A stretch of 64,000 nt of DNA from Hortaea werneckii (taxonomy: Eukaryota > Ascomycota > Dothideomycetes > Mycosphaerellales > Teratosphaeriaceae): contig JBAOKB010000020.1 in the NCBI GenBank assembly GCA_037044905.1, forward strand, positions 1,860,001-1,924,000. Reading direction: 5' to 3'. Within the stretch, counting starts at the first letter, position 1, and the number at the start of each line of letters is the position of its first letter. Of the stretch, positions 21,792 through 33,168 are shown piece after piece. Position numbers and translations under genes: made by a program. A model generated the notes under the pieces. That model did not search any database. It was not told the origin of the DNA and saw nothing but the letters and a program-made list of their open reading frames with translations.

Positions 21792-22590
21792 GGTGTTGTA
21801 TGCTGTGAGCCGCCAGAACTCCTGGGATCGAAACAATGCTATGTGCAGATATTCGAGGTAGATAGTACGGATGCCAGAGTAAAAGTGAGAGGCAGACGCA
21901 GTCAAGGGTATTTGAAGTCTACGGCATTCCGGAACCAGAGCTAAAGCTGCTTCCCGATAAGGATTCGCGTGATGCGTTTCACAATATTACGTGCATCAGC
22001 GGACACTCCTATTGATGGCTAATGAGCTTGCCGTAGACGCTATCGATCCCCTCTCGGCCAGCCTTTCTTTCACATACAGTGTTGAAGTTAAGCTACGTTG
22101 CCCACGGCGTGGCGAGCTCAGCTGAGAGGGGCCCGAAAAGTGGGTCTCCAAAAACCTGCCTAACACGGAAGGTCCATGCGACTTATCGGGCAGAGAAGGA
22201 AGGTGATAAGGGTGCCTCTTCAAGAAGGCTTAACAACGTGGATTGATAGATTTTCCTTACATTATTATCATTATTCTCTGGAAATGAGGTCCTCGATGTT
22301 GTGCCTGAGCAGGCGCTTTGGGTATGGGGCGACCCGTTCTGATCTTTACTTACCTAAGATCACATGTCCTCTGTACTGACATGGCCAAAGTTGCGTGCTG
22401 CAAGGGAAGGTTGATATCGCGCAAAAGGTGAAGTACTACGAAGAACCAGACATTGCAGAATAGCTGAAGGTCTCTGTAGCATGAAGTAGAGTTCATTCTA
22501 GCTGGCGCAGAATATACTTGCTTTCATTCGTCCTTGCAGACAAAGAATCCGTCCACATGCTTGCCTCCATAATCTTCGTTTCAGAACATC
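21792..22590. other. Intergenic region
   Basis: Promoter region of the amine oxidase gene and 3' flank of the next minus-strand gene. A single TTATCA (GATA-type) is within 22266-22271; GATA factors control nitrogen genes in fungi, but one site is weak evidence. No gene seen. Confidence 0.35.
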
Positions 22591-23589
22591 TTACAGCATC
22601 ACAGCACCCTCAGCATCATTACACACCTGCGCCGATATTGCCCTCCCATCAAGTCCCACCGCCTCCATGGACTCTACATCTAAGTGCTCACACAACCAAC
22701 CATGCCATCCGTCAACATTACTAGCATACCCAACGGTCGTACTGAAGGCCTTCGACATCCACTCTCTAAGATGTGTCTTAGCGTCCTCGAACGACATGGG
22801 TCTCTTCACGTCGCAGATAGTCTTCTCGACAAGCGTGCCATTCAGCATCATCTTGTCCCAGCTTGTGACTTGATGCGAGGCCCGGGCGCAGTAGTCGTCA
22901 AGTTCAGAGCTTGTGCATGCCGAGGAAACGAACAAGACCCCGTACAGTCTCGAGAGCGCATCTTGATAGGCATCCGTGGCGTTCTTGTCGATCATAGCCA
23001 GCGCCGCTTCCGGCCGGGGATTCCTCGCCTGGTCGGCTGCATTGCAGGTTGCATTAATAGCCGTCGCCCCTTCGATACCGAAGCCATCTAGCAGACGATA
23101 GCGTAGGTTGTCGCAGAGGTACTCCATATCGGCCGACTTGTTCTGCGAGGCGAAGGCATTGGTGATCTGCGTGCTGAAGACTCTGGTGTTGTAATACACG
23201 ATCCACGGCAGCGCGAGCGTGGCATTCGGCCCTGAATGGGATTGGTTGCAAACTGGAGTCACAATGCGTTCGGGTATGAGTCCTTGGGTGGCCCACATGC
23301 CGTGGCCCGTTTCGGTGATGTTATCACACATGGTCTCGAGCTGCTTGGTAGATGTTGCCGAGCCTGCCAGAGCCCAGCCGAAGGAAGACGAGAAGTTGGT
23401 CATGATTTCTTGTAGCTTAATTGAGCTTACGTTGTCGTTGGAAGGCGCCGCTGCGAATCGTCAATATATGTCTGAAAAGAGCAACATTTTAGGAGACTGA
23501 CCATTGGCACCAATCACATAGGCCAAGCTGAGCGCGAAGGTGCTCACGAACAAAGGCATGGCACGCATCGTGAAGCTGTCGAGCTTCAT
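22591..23589 (-). CDS. Secreted cysteine-containing protein of unknown function
   Basis: Predicted 315-residue extracellular protein. Exon 1 is 23589-23502 and encodes the signal peptide (MKLDSFTMRAMPLFVSTFAL and LSLAYVIGANA); a 51 nt intron with a GTCAGT donor and a CGCAG acceptor leads to exon 2, 23450-22591. The mature part has nine Cys (among them METMCDN-like, PVCNQ, YLCDN, ATCNA, DYCAR, TICDV, WLCEH and QVCND contexts), an odd number, and about eight N-x-S/T sites. It is rich in Ala and Asp and has no transmembrane helix besides the signal. I do not recognise a family; size and Cys spacing are not those of small Cys-rich effectors. Sits upstream-adjacent to the amine oxidase on the same strand. 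Confidence 0.65.
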
Positions 23590-24337
23590 GGTACCTTATG
23601 TACAGGTGCTCTCACTGTACGACACAAGGGCTCCCGGCGTGCTGGACCGCGCGGAAATCGCTCGCGAATTGAGGTCTTGAGGTCTATTATACACTCTTCA
23701 GGGACAGTAAAAGCCGCTAGCCGAATGCTTTTCGTCTGAGCAAGCAACGGGATGCCGTGAAGAAGCAACCGGAACAACCTTAGAAGGTAATGTCCCCAGG
23801 TGTGTAGTACTATGTAGTTATCGTCACCAACTCGGAAACAGAAGCGATCGCTTCAGCCACAAACCTTACAAGAAAGGAAAGCGCACGTGGACACGCAAGT
23901 TGCAAGTGCACACGATCTAGACCACGACGAAGATCATCGTGCCTGTCATGTCAGTGCATAGTGCGGAGTGCAGGCTGGTGCTTCCCCGGGTTTCACATCA
24001 AGACACGAGGAAGCATCACCGTATACATGCCCGCTACCGTGCGCCACTTGTTTGAAGGGGGAAGCACCAAGTCCCATCCGAGTCCGCTGATTCGACGGGC
24101 CCGATCAGTGCGACACGGAGGGCCACTCCAGGAGTGAGAAAGGCTGCGAGAACGAGAATTTACGGCTGAATCTTACCCGACAAAGAAAACCATACGCGAA
24201 AGGATATCAGCCGACCGTCCAATCCTCAAGGGAGTAATGTAAAAAAGGCGTTCTCCTGTACAACTCTATTTCAGTTTAGCTGCTCTTGGGCTTTTCTCTC
24301 TTTCCGAGAATATGGTACATGTACGTGCATTTAACGT
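23590..24337. other. Intergenic region
   Basis: Promoter side of the secreted-protein gene and 3' side of the complex I gene. No gene or repeat recognised. Confidence 0.4.
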
Positions 24338-25343
24338 CTAGAGCTCGCCATCTTTCCGCAACATCTGCTCGCCGGTAATGGGCTCTTCGGTCAAGCTGGT
24401 CAGGCCGCCTGCCGGCTCGCAAGATACACGCTTGCTCATCGGGCCCGGGGCCGGGATAGATGCGCCCTGTGCTGAGTAGCCCGGACCGCCTTGCTTGACT
24501 GGTCGACCGGATGCCGCACCGTCAACCTCTGCCTTGCCGTAGTCGCCTGGCAGACCTGGCGCCATCCCGCCTGCGCCAGTCTTCTCGGCTGCGTCCTTCA
24601 GTGCTGTCAGGAGAGACTTGATGCCCTCCGGTGTGAGATCCTCAAAGTAGTCGTCGTTGATCTGGACCATCGGTGCGTTGGCGCAGGCGCCAAGGCACTC
24701 CACCTCGGTGAACGTGAACATGTTGTCTGGGGTCGTCTCGCCGTGGTGGATCTTGAGATGCTCCTCGATCGCCTTCATGATGCCGTCGCTGCCCTTCAGC
24801 ATGCAGGGAGTCTAGCCTTCACGTCAGCCGCCGTCCCCGTAGCCTTCCAATGTCTCTTCTTCACTTACCGTTGTGCAGCACTGAACGTGGAATCGGCCCA
24901 CTGGGTTTCGGTTGTACATGGTGTAGAATGTGGCCACCTCATACACTCTCATTGGCGGCATTTCCAGTATCCGCGCCACCTCGTTCATGACGCTGATGCT
25001 GGTGAAGCCATGCTGGCGCTGGCCCAGATCCAGCAATGGCATGACCGCCGCCTTCTTGTACTGGCTGGGATACCGGCTGAGCACTTCCTGGATAAGCCGC
25101 TCATTGGTCTCGTTGAACTTGAAGGGGATTGAAGGGTTGTTGTTAGGGGAGTCGCGGTGCTACTGTCGCGTCAGCAGGCGTGCCAGACTGTTCCTTTTTG
25201 GTGTGCGCCATTCATACCACGTTCAGACCCTCGCTGCGCCTGAAGGCGGAGGCCTGGAAGCTCCTCCTCGGTTGCTGTTGTGCGCCGCTGCGCACAGCCC
25301 GGCTGGCGCTTCTGAGGGCCCATGGTGCGAACTTGGACGACAT
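24338..25343 (-). CDS. nuo-24: NADH:ubiquinone oxidoreductase 24 kDa subunit (NDUFV2/NuoE)
   Basis: Matrix-arm subunit of respiratory complex I that carries the N1a [2Fe-2S] cluster; 296 residues. Exons run 25343-25218, 25159-24869 and 24811-24338, all phase 0. Residues 1-40 (MSSKFAPWALRSASRAVRSG) are an Arg/Ser/Ala mitochondrial presequence. Cluster ligands are C137-x4-C142 (CTTTPC) and C178-x3-C182 (CLGAC). The LLDLGQRQHGF and VYEVATFYTMYNR segments are family signatures. The C-terminus is extended by a Gly/Pro-rich tail compared with bacterial NuoE. Next genes also encode mitochondrial proteins. Confidence 0.96.
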
Positions 25344-25917
25344 TGTGAGGGTATGTGTGGTAGGAAGTGGTAAGTAACCGTACCTGTTGCGAGCGCAAGC
25401 GAATCTACGCTCTCGGAGTCGCTGACATCAAGACCTTTGATTGGCTGAACTTTGGTGCTGGTCTGTGCTCCACGGTTCTGACTGCGATGCACATTAGGTA
25501 TATCACATAGATGCGGATGGCAAGATCTTGATGGGCTTTACAGAATTTACTACTTCGGTCCTATCATACTTTTGTAGGATGGCAAAGAAATCTTGAGGAG
25601 ATGTTGTCATACGATGGCGGTCGGACTAGTCTTTGGCGATTTATGTGGCGCACTCGAATCTACCCACCGTCTGGCTGCTTGACCTCACCATCCCACACGT
25701 CCAGATTGGAAAGTCTGCGACCGTCTTTGCAAGTCTATGGGGCCAGGTGCCAAACATACGAAGCCCTGTATGATCTGCTTGGACAAACAGAGCATAGTTC
25801 TCTGCCCTGTTCTCATTTTTCCCTTGCTTCGAAACACCAGGCTTTCCCTGAATCCATAATGGACATGCTAGATTTACAAGTTATACAGAAACGCTGAAAG
25901 CAAGAGATTAAATCTGC
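25344..25917. other. Intergenic region
   Basis: Promoter of the complex I gene and 3' flank of the bS18m gene. Nothing else recognised. Confidence 0.4.
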
Positions 25918-26745
25918 TCATCCCGAACCTCTCCGCTTCTCCCACTCCTCCCTCAATAATTCAGGGTGCCTATACACACTCGGCATCAAACCCACCCCTA
26001 TCGACCTTCTAATCGCCTTCGCCATCTTCCTCTGATTCACCGGTCGCAAGCCCGTGTCGTTGCTGTGTCGGATCCTCCCCATATCAGTCACGTACTCCGA
26101 CATGATACTGACGTTCTTGTAATGGTCTAGCGGGTTCATGTTCAGCTGGTCCATGACATCCACATCGCCCGATCGCGGTCGTGGTTTCCTTCGCAGCTTC
26201 TTCCATTTGGCCATCTCAACTCCGGTCAGATCGTGAGGCGCATAGACATCGCCACTGCGCCATTTCCGCGTCATCATCGTCTCGTAGTCTTTACGGTCGA
26301 GGGTGCGTAACGAATTTCGTAGAGCCTCTTCGGCTTGCGCTCTACGGCGAGCAGCGCCAGACTCCTGGATGGTACGTTCGGCTATATCGAAGGCGGTCGG
26401 GTTGGCGCGAGTGGCTGCCGCAGGAGCCTCAGGAGAAGGAGGCGCGGCTGCGGTCGATGGGTGTGTTGGCTGGGCGCGGGCCGGTTCTGCTGTGGCAGTC
26501 CGCTGCGGTGCTGGGCGTGAAGCATTCTGTGCTGTCTTCTGGCCTTGTTCGATTACATCTGCATGGCCATTAGCTTTGCTACATCACGATGGATTAAAAG
26601 AGTTCGTACCATGAAAGGCCGCAGTCGCGGATTGCTGCTGGCCCATGGGCGCTGAGCTTGCAAATGTTCTCCGGCACTGATTGCATATTGAGCTAGGCCT
26701 CAAGGCCAAGCGACGAAACGAATGTCCCAGCGACATGGTCGACAT
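25918..26745 (-). CDS. RSM18: Mitochondrial small-subunit ribosomal protein bS18m
   Basis: Mitoribosomal protein of 258 residues. Exon 1 is 26745-26610 and exon 2 is 26558-25918; the intron runs from GTACG to CAG with an AGCTAATG branch. The N-terminus MSTMSLGHSFRRLALRPSS is a presequence; residues about 45-130 are an Ala/Pro/Arg low-complexity linker. The C-terminal S18 core includes NPLDHYKNVSIMSEYVTDMG and then GLRPVNQRKMAKAIRRSIGVGLMP, matching the bS18 pattern of a helix rich in Lys/Arg followed by GLMP. The longer frame upstream starts at a non-favoured codon in promoter sequence, so 26745 is preferred. Head-to-head with the PPR gene (291 nt). Confidence 0.85.
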
Positions 26746-27036
26746 GCGTTGTGACACTCTCCCGTGTCTCTCTACTCCTCCACATGTGTAGAGACGATAG
26801 TTCGGAGGTGTTGCTTCCACCTCCGCAATTGCAGACACCGCCATGGCAGAAACCCTCGTTTCGTCAGAGAGCTCCCGAGTCCCGCGCGAGCGTGAACTTC
26901 GCGAGGTTGCTGGCATTATTATCGAGGCAATCTTGTGTGTATAGCCCTACTTTCTTTCTCTCGTGTACTCTAGTCACCGGCAATGAGGTCGAGTTGATTG
27001 AGCAGATAATATAATACCAAGAACAGCCACCTCACG
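26746..27036. promoter_or_regulatory. Compact bidirectional promoter between two mitochondrial genes
   Basis: The 291 nt between the start codons of bS18m (minus) and the CIA84-like PPR gene (plus) must hold both leaders and promoters. No clear TATA box is present. Co-regulation is inferred from geometry only. Confidence 0.5.
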
Positions 27037-29589
27037 ATGCCATCGTCACACCTCACTCGACAGGTCTTTCGCCGCCTTCTCGCCAACGAGCCGATAGTAT
27101 ACAGAGGATGCCTGCGCAGACAAGCATACAGCTCGGTTGCCTCTGTCAGAGGCAACCAACACCGGAGACGCCAGAATGATTCATTTGCTATCAGGATGCC
27201 CCAGCGGCGGACCTTCTTCAACTTGGGCATGTTCAGGAAGCCGAGAAGGGAGCGGAAAGAGGCGGACATGGATCCTGGTATCGAGAAGATGATGGAACTG
27301 GAGAAGCTTCAGAGGATGAGAGCGCGTCCACCTCCTCAGGAAGAGGTCAAGAAGGCACTGAGAGATTTCATCTATTCCAAACAAGACTCGAGGACGGCAA
27401 TGGAGGATACACAGGCCAGATTGGTCCTGCTGAGTTTGAAGCATTGCCTTGAATCGGTAGGCGACGGATCTGAAGCTCTCCCTCAGGAATCACAGGAGCC
27501 CGTATTCGCAACCAAGTTCTATAAGGCCCTTACATACACCCTTGGCCGACCACCGAGACAAGTGTCGGATGCGCATCTGGAGCTGGCCAGATACCTGTTC
27601 GAGCTGTTCAGAAATGGTAATGCGATGCTAGCTCGCGGCACCGCAACTGTATACTGTAAGATTTGGTGTTACGCTGGCAGCCCCAACAAAGCCTTGGAGC
27701 TCCTGCAATCAATCGACTTCCCAATGCCGAAACCTTCGATGAGCTCAGAGCTGGACGCCGAGGAACACCAGGAGGAAGGCGAGGCTGTGGAATCTAGCAT
27801 GAACCAGCAGCAGACCCCTACAAGCGATCCAGTCACTCCCGTCCTTTTACATACGTTGCGGACCTTCGTCTCCATGCGGGACAGCTCTGGTGTGGAGCGC
27901 ACTCTTGCTATCATGCAGGATCGAGGTGTACGCGAGAGCTATCACACAGCCGCATGCTTAGTGGAGATGGCTATTGTTGAGGGTGATGCAAATCGGGCGC
28001 AAAGGCACTGGAAGGACTTCACTCGATTAGCATTGGCCGAGCTTGATCAAAGCAGGAACTCGCCATCTGGTGTCAGCTCGGTCTCCTCAAATCAGAAGCA
28101 GGTTATCGATAAGCTGCTCCAATGGTGTATGAAGGTTGGGCATATGGACCTTGGACACGAGGTCGTTCGGGATGTAATGCAGGACAACCCACCAAAGCCG
28201 ATTTGGGACGCTGTCTTTGTTTGGGCGGCGGGGACAGGGAAAGGTGTGGACGAAGTTGGACGTATGTTCGACGTTATGGAGAGATCCAATGATGGTATAC
28301 CTCCGGACAGTTGGCGAACCGCGGACGCAGCCACCATCAACGGCTTAGTGGAATTGGCCATCTCCAAGGATGACCCGTACATGGCTGAGCGTTTTATTGC
28401 GTTAGGTCGCGAACGAGGAATCGAGCCAGATGCTACGACCTTGGTCTTACAGATGGATTACAGGCTGAGCGTGAACGACATTGATGGGGCATTGACGGCG
28501 TACAAAAACCTTCAGTACATGGACTTGTCTGGAGACGAGGATCTACCTGTGGTCAACCGACTAATTGTCGCACTTTCCTCAAGCAAACGCCATGACTTTG
28601 ACACCGTCATGAATGTCGTTGCGGATCTCTCAGACCGCCAGGCACGTTTCGACCCCCTGACTACCTCAACACTAGCTTTACTGCACCTGAACCGAGACGA
28701 AATCCACGACGTTATCGACCTCCTCAACACACACGCCTACCACTACTCCTCCACGGAGCGGACAAGCATCCGCGACGCCCTAGTATCTTACTGCCTAGAC
28801 CTAGACACCCCGACCTCACGCGCCTGGGACGCATACAGCATCATTCGGGACGTCTTCGACGAACTCCCGCGCGAGCCACGCACGGAGCTCATGAGCACAT
28901 TCTTCCGCCGCGAACGCCCAGACATGGCCGTGCACGTCTTCAACCACATGCGCACGCACTCGCGCGCCGACACGATCCCGACCATCGACACCTACATCTC
29001 GGCCTTCCTCGGCACCGCGCGCCTGCGCGACCTGGAAAGCCTCGAGGTCGTGCACAACCAGCTCAAGCTCGACTTCAACATCAACCTCACGACCCCGCTG
29101 CGCAACGCCCTCATCATCGCCTACACGGCCTGCAGCCGGCCCCGCAAGGCCCTCGGCTTCTGGGACGACATCGTCGCCAGTCGTGAAGGGCCCAGCTATA
29201 ATTCCCTGCACATCGCCCTCCGCGCGTGCGAGAAGTCCCCCTTTGGCGATCTGAAAGCTAAGGAGATCTGGGAGAAGCTACGCAGGATGAACGTCGATCT
29301 CGACTCGACGATGTGGGCGTCGTATGTCGCGGCGCTGGCCGGGAACGGGAATGTGGCGGCTGCGTGTAAGACGGTGGAGGAGGCTGACGCGAATCGGGAG
29401 CTCGACGTCGATCCTTTCGTCCTTGGCTCGCTGTTTGCAGGCGCCCCTGGTTTCGACAAGCAGGGCGATGTCGAGGCGTGGGCGAAGGCCAAGTATCCCC
29501 GCGAATGGGCCGATCTGGAGAAATTGGGGTGCGAGGAGGATGAGGCGGGCACGAGGGCGTTTTATATTGATCGCTCTGTTACGCCTTGA
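27037..29589 (+). CDS. Mitochondrial PPR protein, CIA84-like
   Basis: Intronless 850-residue protein. The start MPSSHLTRQVFRRLLANEPI and the basic MPQRRTFFNLGMFRKPRRER segment indicate mitochondrial import. From about residue 190 onward are degenerate pentatricopeptide-type helical pairs (for example KIWCYAGSPNKALELLQSI, LIIAYTACSRPRKALGFWDDI, and LHIALRACEKSPFGDLKAKE). The overall layout and the conserved ADMDPGIEKMMELEKLQRMRARPP stretch recall Neurospora CIA84, a complex I membrane-arm assembly factor; I assign it from memory of that family, so the specific name is tentative. It could be another PPR-type translation factor. Neighbouring nuo-24 makes a complex I link attractive. Confidence 0.7.
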   Translation: MPSSHLTRQVFRRLLANEPIVYRGCLRRQAYSSVASVRGNQHRRRQNDSFAIRMPQRRTFFNLGMFRKPRRERKEADMDPGIEKMMELEKLQRMRARPPPQEEVKKALRDFIYSKQDSRTAMEDTQARLVLLSLKHCLESVGDGSEALPQESQEPVFATKFYKALTYTLGRPPRQVSDAHLELARYLFELFRNGNAMLARGTATVYCKIWCYAGSPNKALELLQSIDFPMPKPSMSSELDAEEHQEEGEAVESSMNQQQTPTSDPVTPVLLHTLRTFVSMRDSSGVERTLAIMQDRGVRESYHTAACLVEMAIVEGDANRAQRHWKDFTRLALAELDQSRNSPSGVSSVSSNQKQVIDKLLQWCMKVGHMDLGHEVVRDVMQDNPPKPIWDAVFVWAAGTGKGVDEVGRMFDVMERSNDGIPPDSWRTADAATINGLVELAISKDDPYMAERFIALGRERGIEPDATTLVLQMDYRLSVNDIDGALTAYKNLQYMDLSGDEDLPVVNRLIVALSSSKRHDFDTVMNVVADLSDRQARFDPLTTSTLALLHLNRDEIHDVIDLLNTHAYHYSSTERTSIRDALVSYCLDLDTPTSRAWDAYSIIRDVFDELPREPRTELMSTFFRRERPDMAVHVFNHMRTHSRADTIPTIDTYISAFLGTARLRDLESLEVVHNQLKLDFNINLTTPLRNALIIAYTACSRPRKALGFWDDIVASREGPSYNSLHIALRACEKSPFGDLKAKEIWEKLRRMNVDLDSTMWASYVAALAGNGNVAAACKTVEEADANRELDVDPFVLGSLFAGAPGFDKQGDVEAWAKAKYPREWADLEKLGCEEDEAGTRAFYIDRSVTP

Positions 29590-30415
29590 GAATTTTCCAT
29601 GTTATTATATGGACATGAGGAGGACGATATCTGTCGCATGTAATTCTGTGTACTGTACTTGGTTGTAGTATAGCGCTATACAGTTCCTCATGACCTCTTT
29701 GGGGATTGTAATGACTTTTCAGCTTTCACCCGCTCTTTTCTGAACTTATCCACCAGTCACGTCTTCTCTTGATCGAAGGGAAGTGTATCTATCTGTCCCT
29801 CCCTCTCTCCCTCCCTTTCTTTATCTCCTCCCCCTTACCGTACAGCGCAATCTGATCTGTATGACAACGTGAGACCTTATGATGTTCAGGGACAGTACTT
29901 TCTTTTTTACCGTTCTTTTTCACGACCAAAAAATAAAAACAAAAATCAAAAACTACATCAATTGATGGGAAAGGAGTTTCAGCACCCCCGTGTCCTTCTC
30001 CCTTTCTTTCTTTCTCCTCACTCCCCCCTTTTGACTGTCCTTCTAATAGGGTGTAAGTGCCAGATACGACTTCGCAAATTTGGAGCAGAAGAGGAGGAGG
30101 GGAGGGGGGTTGGAAAAGGTTTGGGAAACAGGAACAGAGATTCATTTGCTCTAATATGGTTGATCGAGTTGGGGCTAAGACATATACACAAGATTCTTTC
30201 TTTCTTTCTTCTTTTTCTACTTCTGCCTCCCTTTTCAAGACATTCCAATAGATCTCTATTTTTCCTCTTTCACCCCCTGCCTTTCCCACGTTCGGACATC
30301 CCTCTTACCACCCCGTCTCTTACTCTAGCCCTTTACCTCTCCAGAAGCTAAACCGACCTGTCTCCATCCCTACACATCTTGAATCTTCCGTCCCTTCCCT
30401 CTCCCTCTTCTCCGC
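29590..30415. other. Convergent intergenic region
   Basis: Lies between the convergent 3' ends of the PPR gene and ATM1. T/C-rich on the plus strand around 29790-30300 with short CTCC and TTCT runs. No gene recognised. Confidence 0.45.
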
Positions 30416-32676
30416 TTACTTCCCTTCCTTCCCGTCTTCCTTCCCCTCCTTCCCCTCCTCCTCCTCCAAAAACAACATCTCCTGCTTACTCCACAACTCC
30501 CCATAAATCCCCGCACTATCCACCAACTCCTCATGCGTCCCCTGCTCCGCCACCACCCCGTCCTGTAAAACAATAATCACATCGCTATCCCAGATGGTCC
30601 GGAGTCGATGCGCGACAAACACGCTCGTCCGTCCCTTCTCCCGCAGGATACTATTAATATGTCCCAGCAATTCCTGCTCCGTGTGCGTGTCGAGCGCGGA
30701 CGTCGCTTCGTCGAAGAAGAGCAAAGGCGGGTTCTTGAGCAGTAAGCGGGAAATGGCCAGTCGTTGTTTCTCGCCCCCGGAGATCATCATCCCGCGTTCC
30801 CCGACTTGCGTGGCGTAGCCCTGCGGGAGCTTGGCGACCACGCTGTCGACTTTGGCACGGCGCGCGGCGTCGTGGACTTCGGATTCGGTGGCGTCGATGC
30901 GGCCGTATCGGATGTTGTGGAGGATGGTGTCGTTGAAGAGCGGGGTGTCTTGGGGGACGACGCCGATGCTTTGGCGCAGGGAGGAGAGGGACACGTCCCG
31001 GATGTCTTGGCCGTCGATCGTGATGCGCCCGCTTTGGGGGTCGTAGAAGCGGAACAGGAGACGCACGATGGTGGATTTGCCGCACCCGGATGGGCCGACA
31101 ATGGCGACTTTTTTCCCGGCTGGGATCGTCATGTTCAGGTTCCGGAGGATGGGGCGGTCTGGGTTGTACGCGAAACTGACGTTTTCGAAGCGGATCTCGC
31201 CGCCGGTTGTGTTGGTGAAGGTGTTGTTGGGGTTGGGGTGCTTGGGCGTGTTGTTCAGCACGAGAGGAGGTGCGCCCGGTTTCTCCTGCACGCTGACGTG
31301 GACCTTCTGGAGGTTGAAGAGGGTTTCCATGTCGAGCAGGCTCTGGCGGAGCTCGCGATAGACGCTGCCGAGGAAGTTCAGGGGCACGGACAGCTGGAAG
31401 ACGAGCTGGTTCACCATAACGAGATCGCCGACGGTGAGGTTCCCAGTCGCCACACCCTGAGCCGCGAGATACATCATCCCCGTTAGCGCCGTGCTGAAAA
31501 TGAGGTTTTGGCCAGAGTTCAGGTAGGCGAGGGAGGTGGCGACTTTGATGGATGCGTCCTCGTAGCCTTTCAGTGCGCGGTCGTAGCGGCCGACCTCGTA
31601 CTTTTCGTTGTTGAAGTATTTGACTGCTTCGTAGTTGATCAAGCTATCTAGCTCGACGGTAGCGCCCTTGTTGTCGGCGGCATTGGCGGCTTTTCGGAAT
31701 TTGGTTCGCCAGGCGGTCGTCGCGATGGTGAACCAGGTGTAGGCTGCCATAGTAGATGCGGTGATGACGGCGAATTTCCAGCCGAACTGGTAGGTGAGAA
31801 TGCTGCAGACTAAGCTGATCTCGAGCGCGGTGGGGAGGATGTGGAAGACCATGGAGGTCAAGAGGAAGCTAATCCCCTTGGTCCCTCGATCGATGGCACG
31901 GGAGAGACCGCCGGTCTGTCGGGCGAGATGGAATGACAGGTCGAGGTTGAGAAGATGTTTAAAGACGTTGGCGGCGACGCGACGGATGGCCTTCTGGGCA
32001 ACGCTGGCGAAGACGGCATTGCGCATTTCCTGAAAGACGGTGGCGCCGATACGGGTGGCGCCATAGGCGAAGATGGCGGTCCCGGCCACCGACGCAGCCG
32101 TCCCACCCAGCGTGTGAAAGTCGATGTTCATGCTGTCCACGATGGATTTGAAGTAGAATGGGACTTGGACGTTGAGGACCTATACAGTACAGCTTGACTA
32201 TCAACATGGGGATGCACTACTATCGACAAGGGAGAAGCAAGGAGGATGTTGCGCACCTTCGCGCCTATGAGCAACGCTACACTCAGCCCGACCCGCAAGC
32301 GCGTGCCCATATCATCTTTGGGCCAGAGGTACTGGCTCATGTCCTTGATGATCCTCCAATCTGCCTTGCGCTGCTCCTTGTTGGACTTGGTCTGCTCGGC
32401 GAGAAGGGGGTCATTCTGGGTAGGCTCGGCAGGCTGCTCCTTGTCCATCGACTCAGGCTTCGCATTTTCTTTGGGTAGCTGCTTGGCATGCTTTTCGCCC
32501 TGCACCACCTGGACTCGCGAGGCATTGTCGGCCTTGCGATGTTGCGGTGTGGAGGCAAAGACGCGTGTGCCAGGCCATGCAGCTGAGAGCGATGCACGCA
32601 GACCGATGCAGGTCGCTGGACGGGCGGTGGGGGTCGGCCTAGCTGCTGCCCGCAGGCAGAGCCGGCTGGTCATCAT
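30416..32676 (-). CDS. ATM1: Mitochondrial ABC transporter ATM1 (half-transporter)
   Basis: Inner-membrane exporter of a sulphur/glutathione compound needed for cytosolic Fe-S protein assembly; 727 residues. Exon 1 is 32676-32257 and exon 2 is 32179-30416 (GTGCGC donor, TATAG acceptor, phase 0). Residues 1-60 are an Arg/Ala presequence; the helix domain starts near RLRVGLSVALLIGAK and reads VLNVQVPFYFKSIVDSMN. The ATP-binding domain has Walker A GPSGCGKST, Q-loop VVPQDTPLF, signature ISGGEKQR, Walker B LLFFDEATSAL and H-loop VAHRL, all intact. The C-terminus has a Glu/Gly/Lys-rich tail (EEEEGKEGKEDGKEGK) of simple sequence. Head-to-head with AIM24. Confidence 0.95.
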
Positions 32677-33168
32677 CTTGTCCTCACTCGGCTTTCTCTT
32701 TCTTTATTTTCCAAATTGCTGTCAATTCCTCACAGCCTGATTAGGTGGTGTATGTGGTGCCTTGTTTGTCGTCACCGGGCTCCAATGAGGTGGTGAGATG
32801 GCTTGTCTTGTATGCGCTGCTTTCGATTGAGCGCTGAGTGATGTGAGAAGTCTATGTATTGATACGCGATTGAATATACAAGGGCGTGTGCAGAGGGTTG
32901 TCTAGACAGATGCGGATCATCAAGGTCCCTCTCAACTTCCATCATCAGCGCCGATACCGATATAGGTAGCTCATCCAGCGACGTCGGCCTGCATACACCG
33001 CGTTCCATATCAGGAAGGGATTGGCACAATTCGCGCGGGAGATTGAGAAGCTCCAGCAAACGCGCCCAAACATCACGAACTATCCCGTGCCTATAGCTAA
33101 GGTAGTCTCTGACTGAGTCCTGCTGCTCTCTTCCTTTCCCCCTCTCAGCTGCTCGTTTGATTCTCACC
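32677..33168. promoter_or_regulatory. Bidirectional promoter region ATM1/AIM24
   Basis: The 492 nt between divergent starts of two mitochondrial inner-membrane protein genes. A T/C-rich tract (33121-33150) precedes the AIM24 ATG. No other gene seen. Confidence 0.45.

Noticed and set aside
30764..31486. 240-codon plus-strand frame inside ATM1
   Set aside because: Shadow of the ATM1 nucleotide-binding domain, which is fully intact on the other strand.
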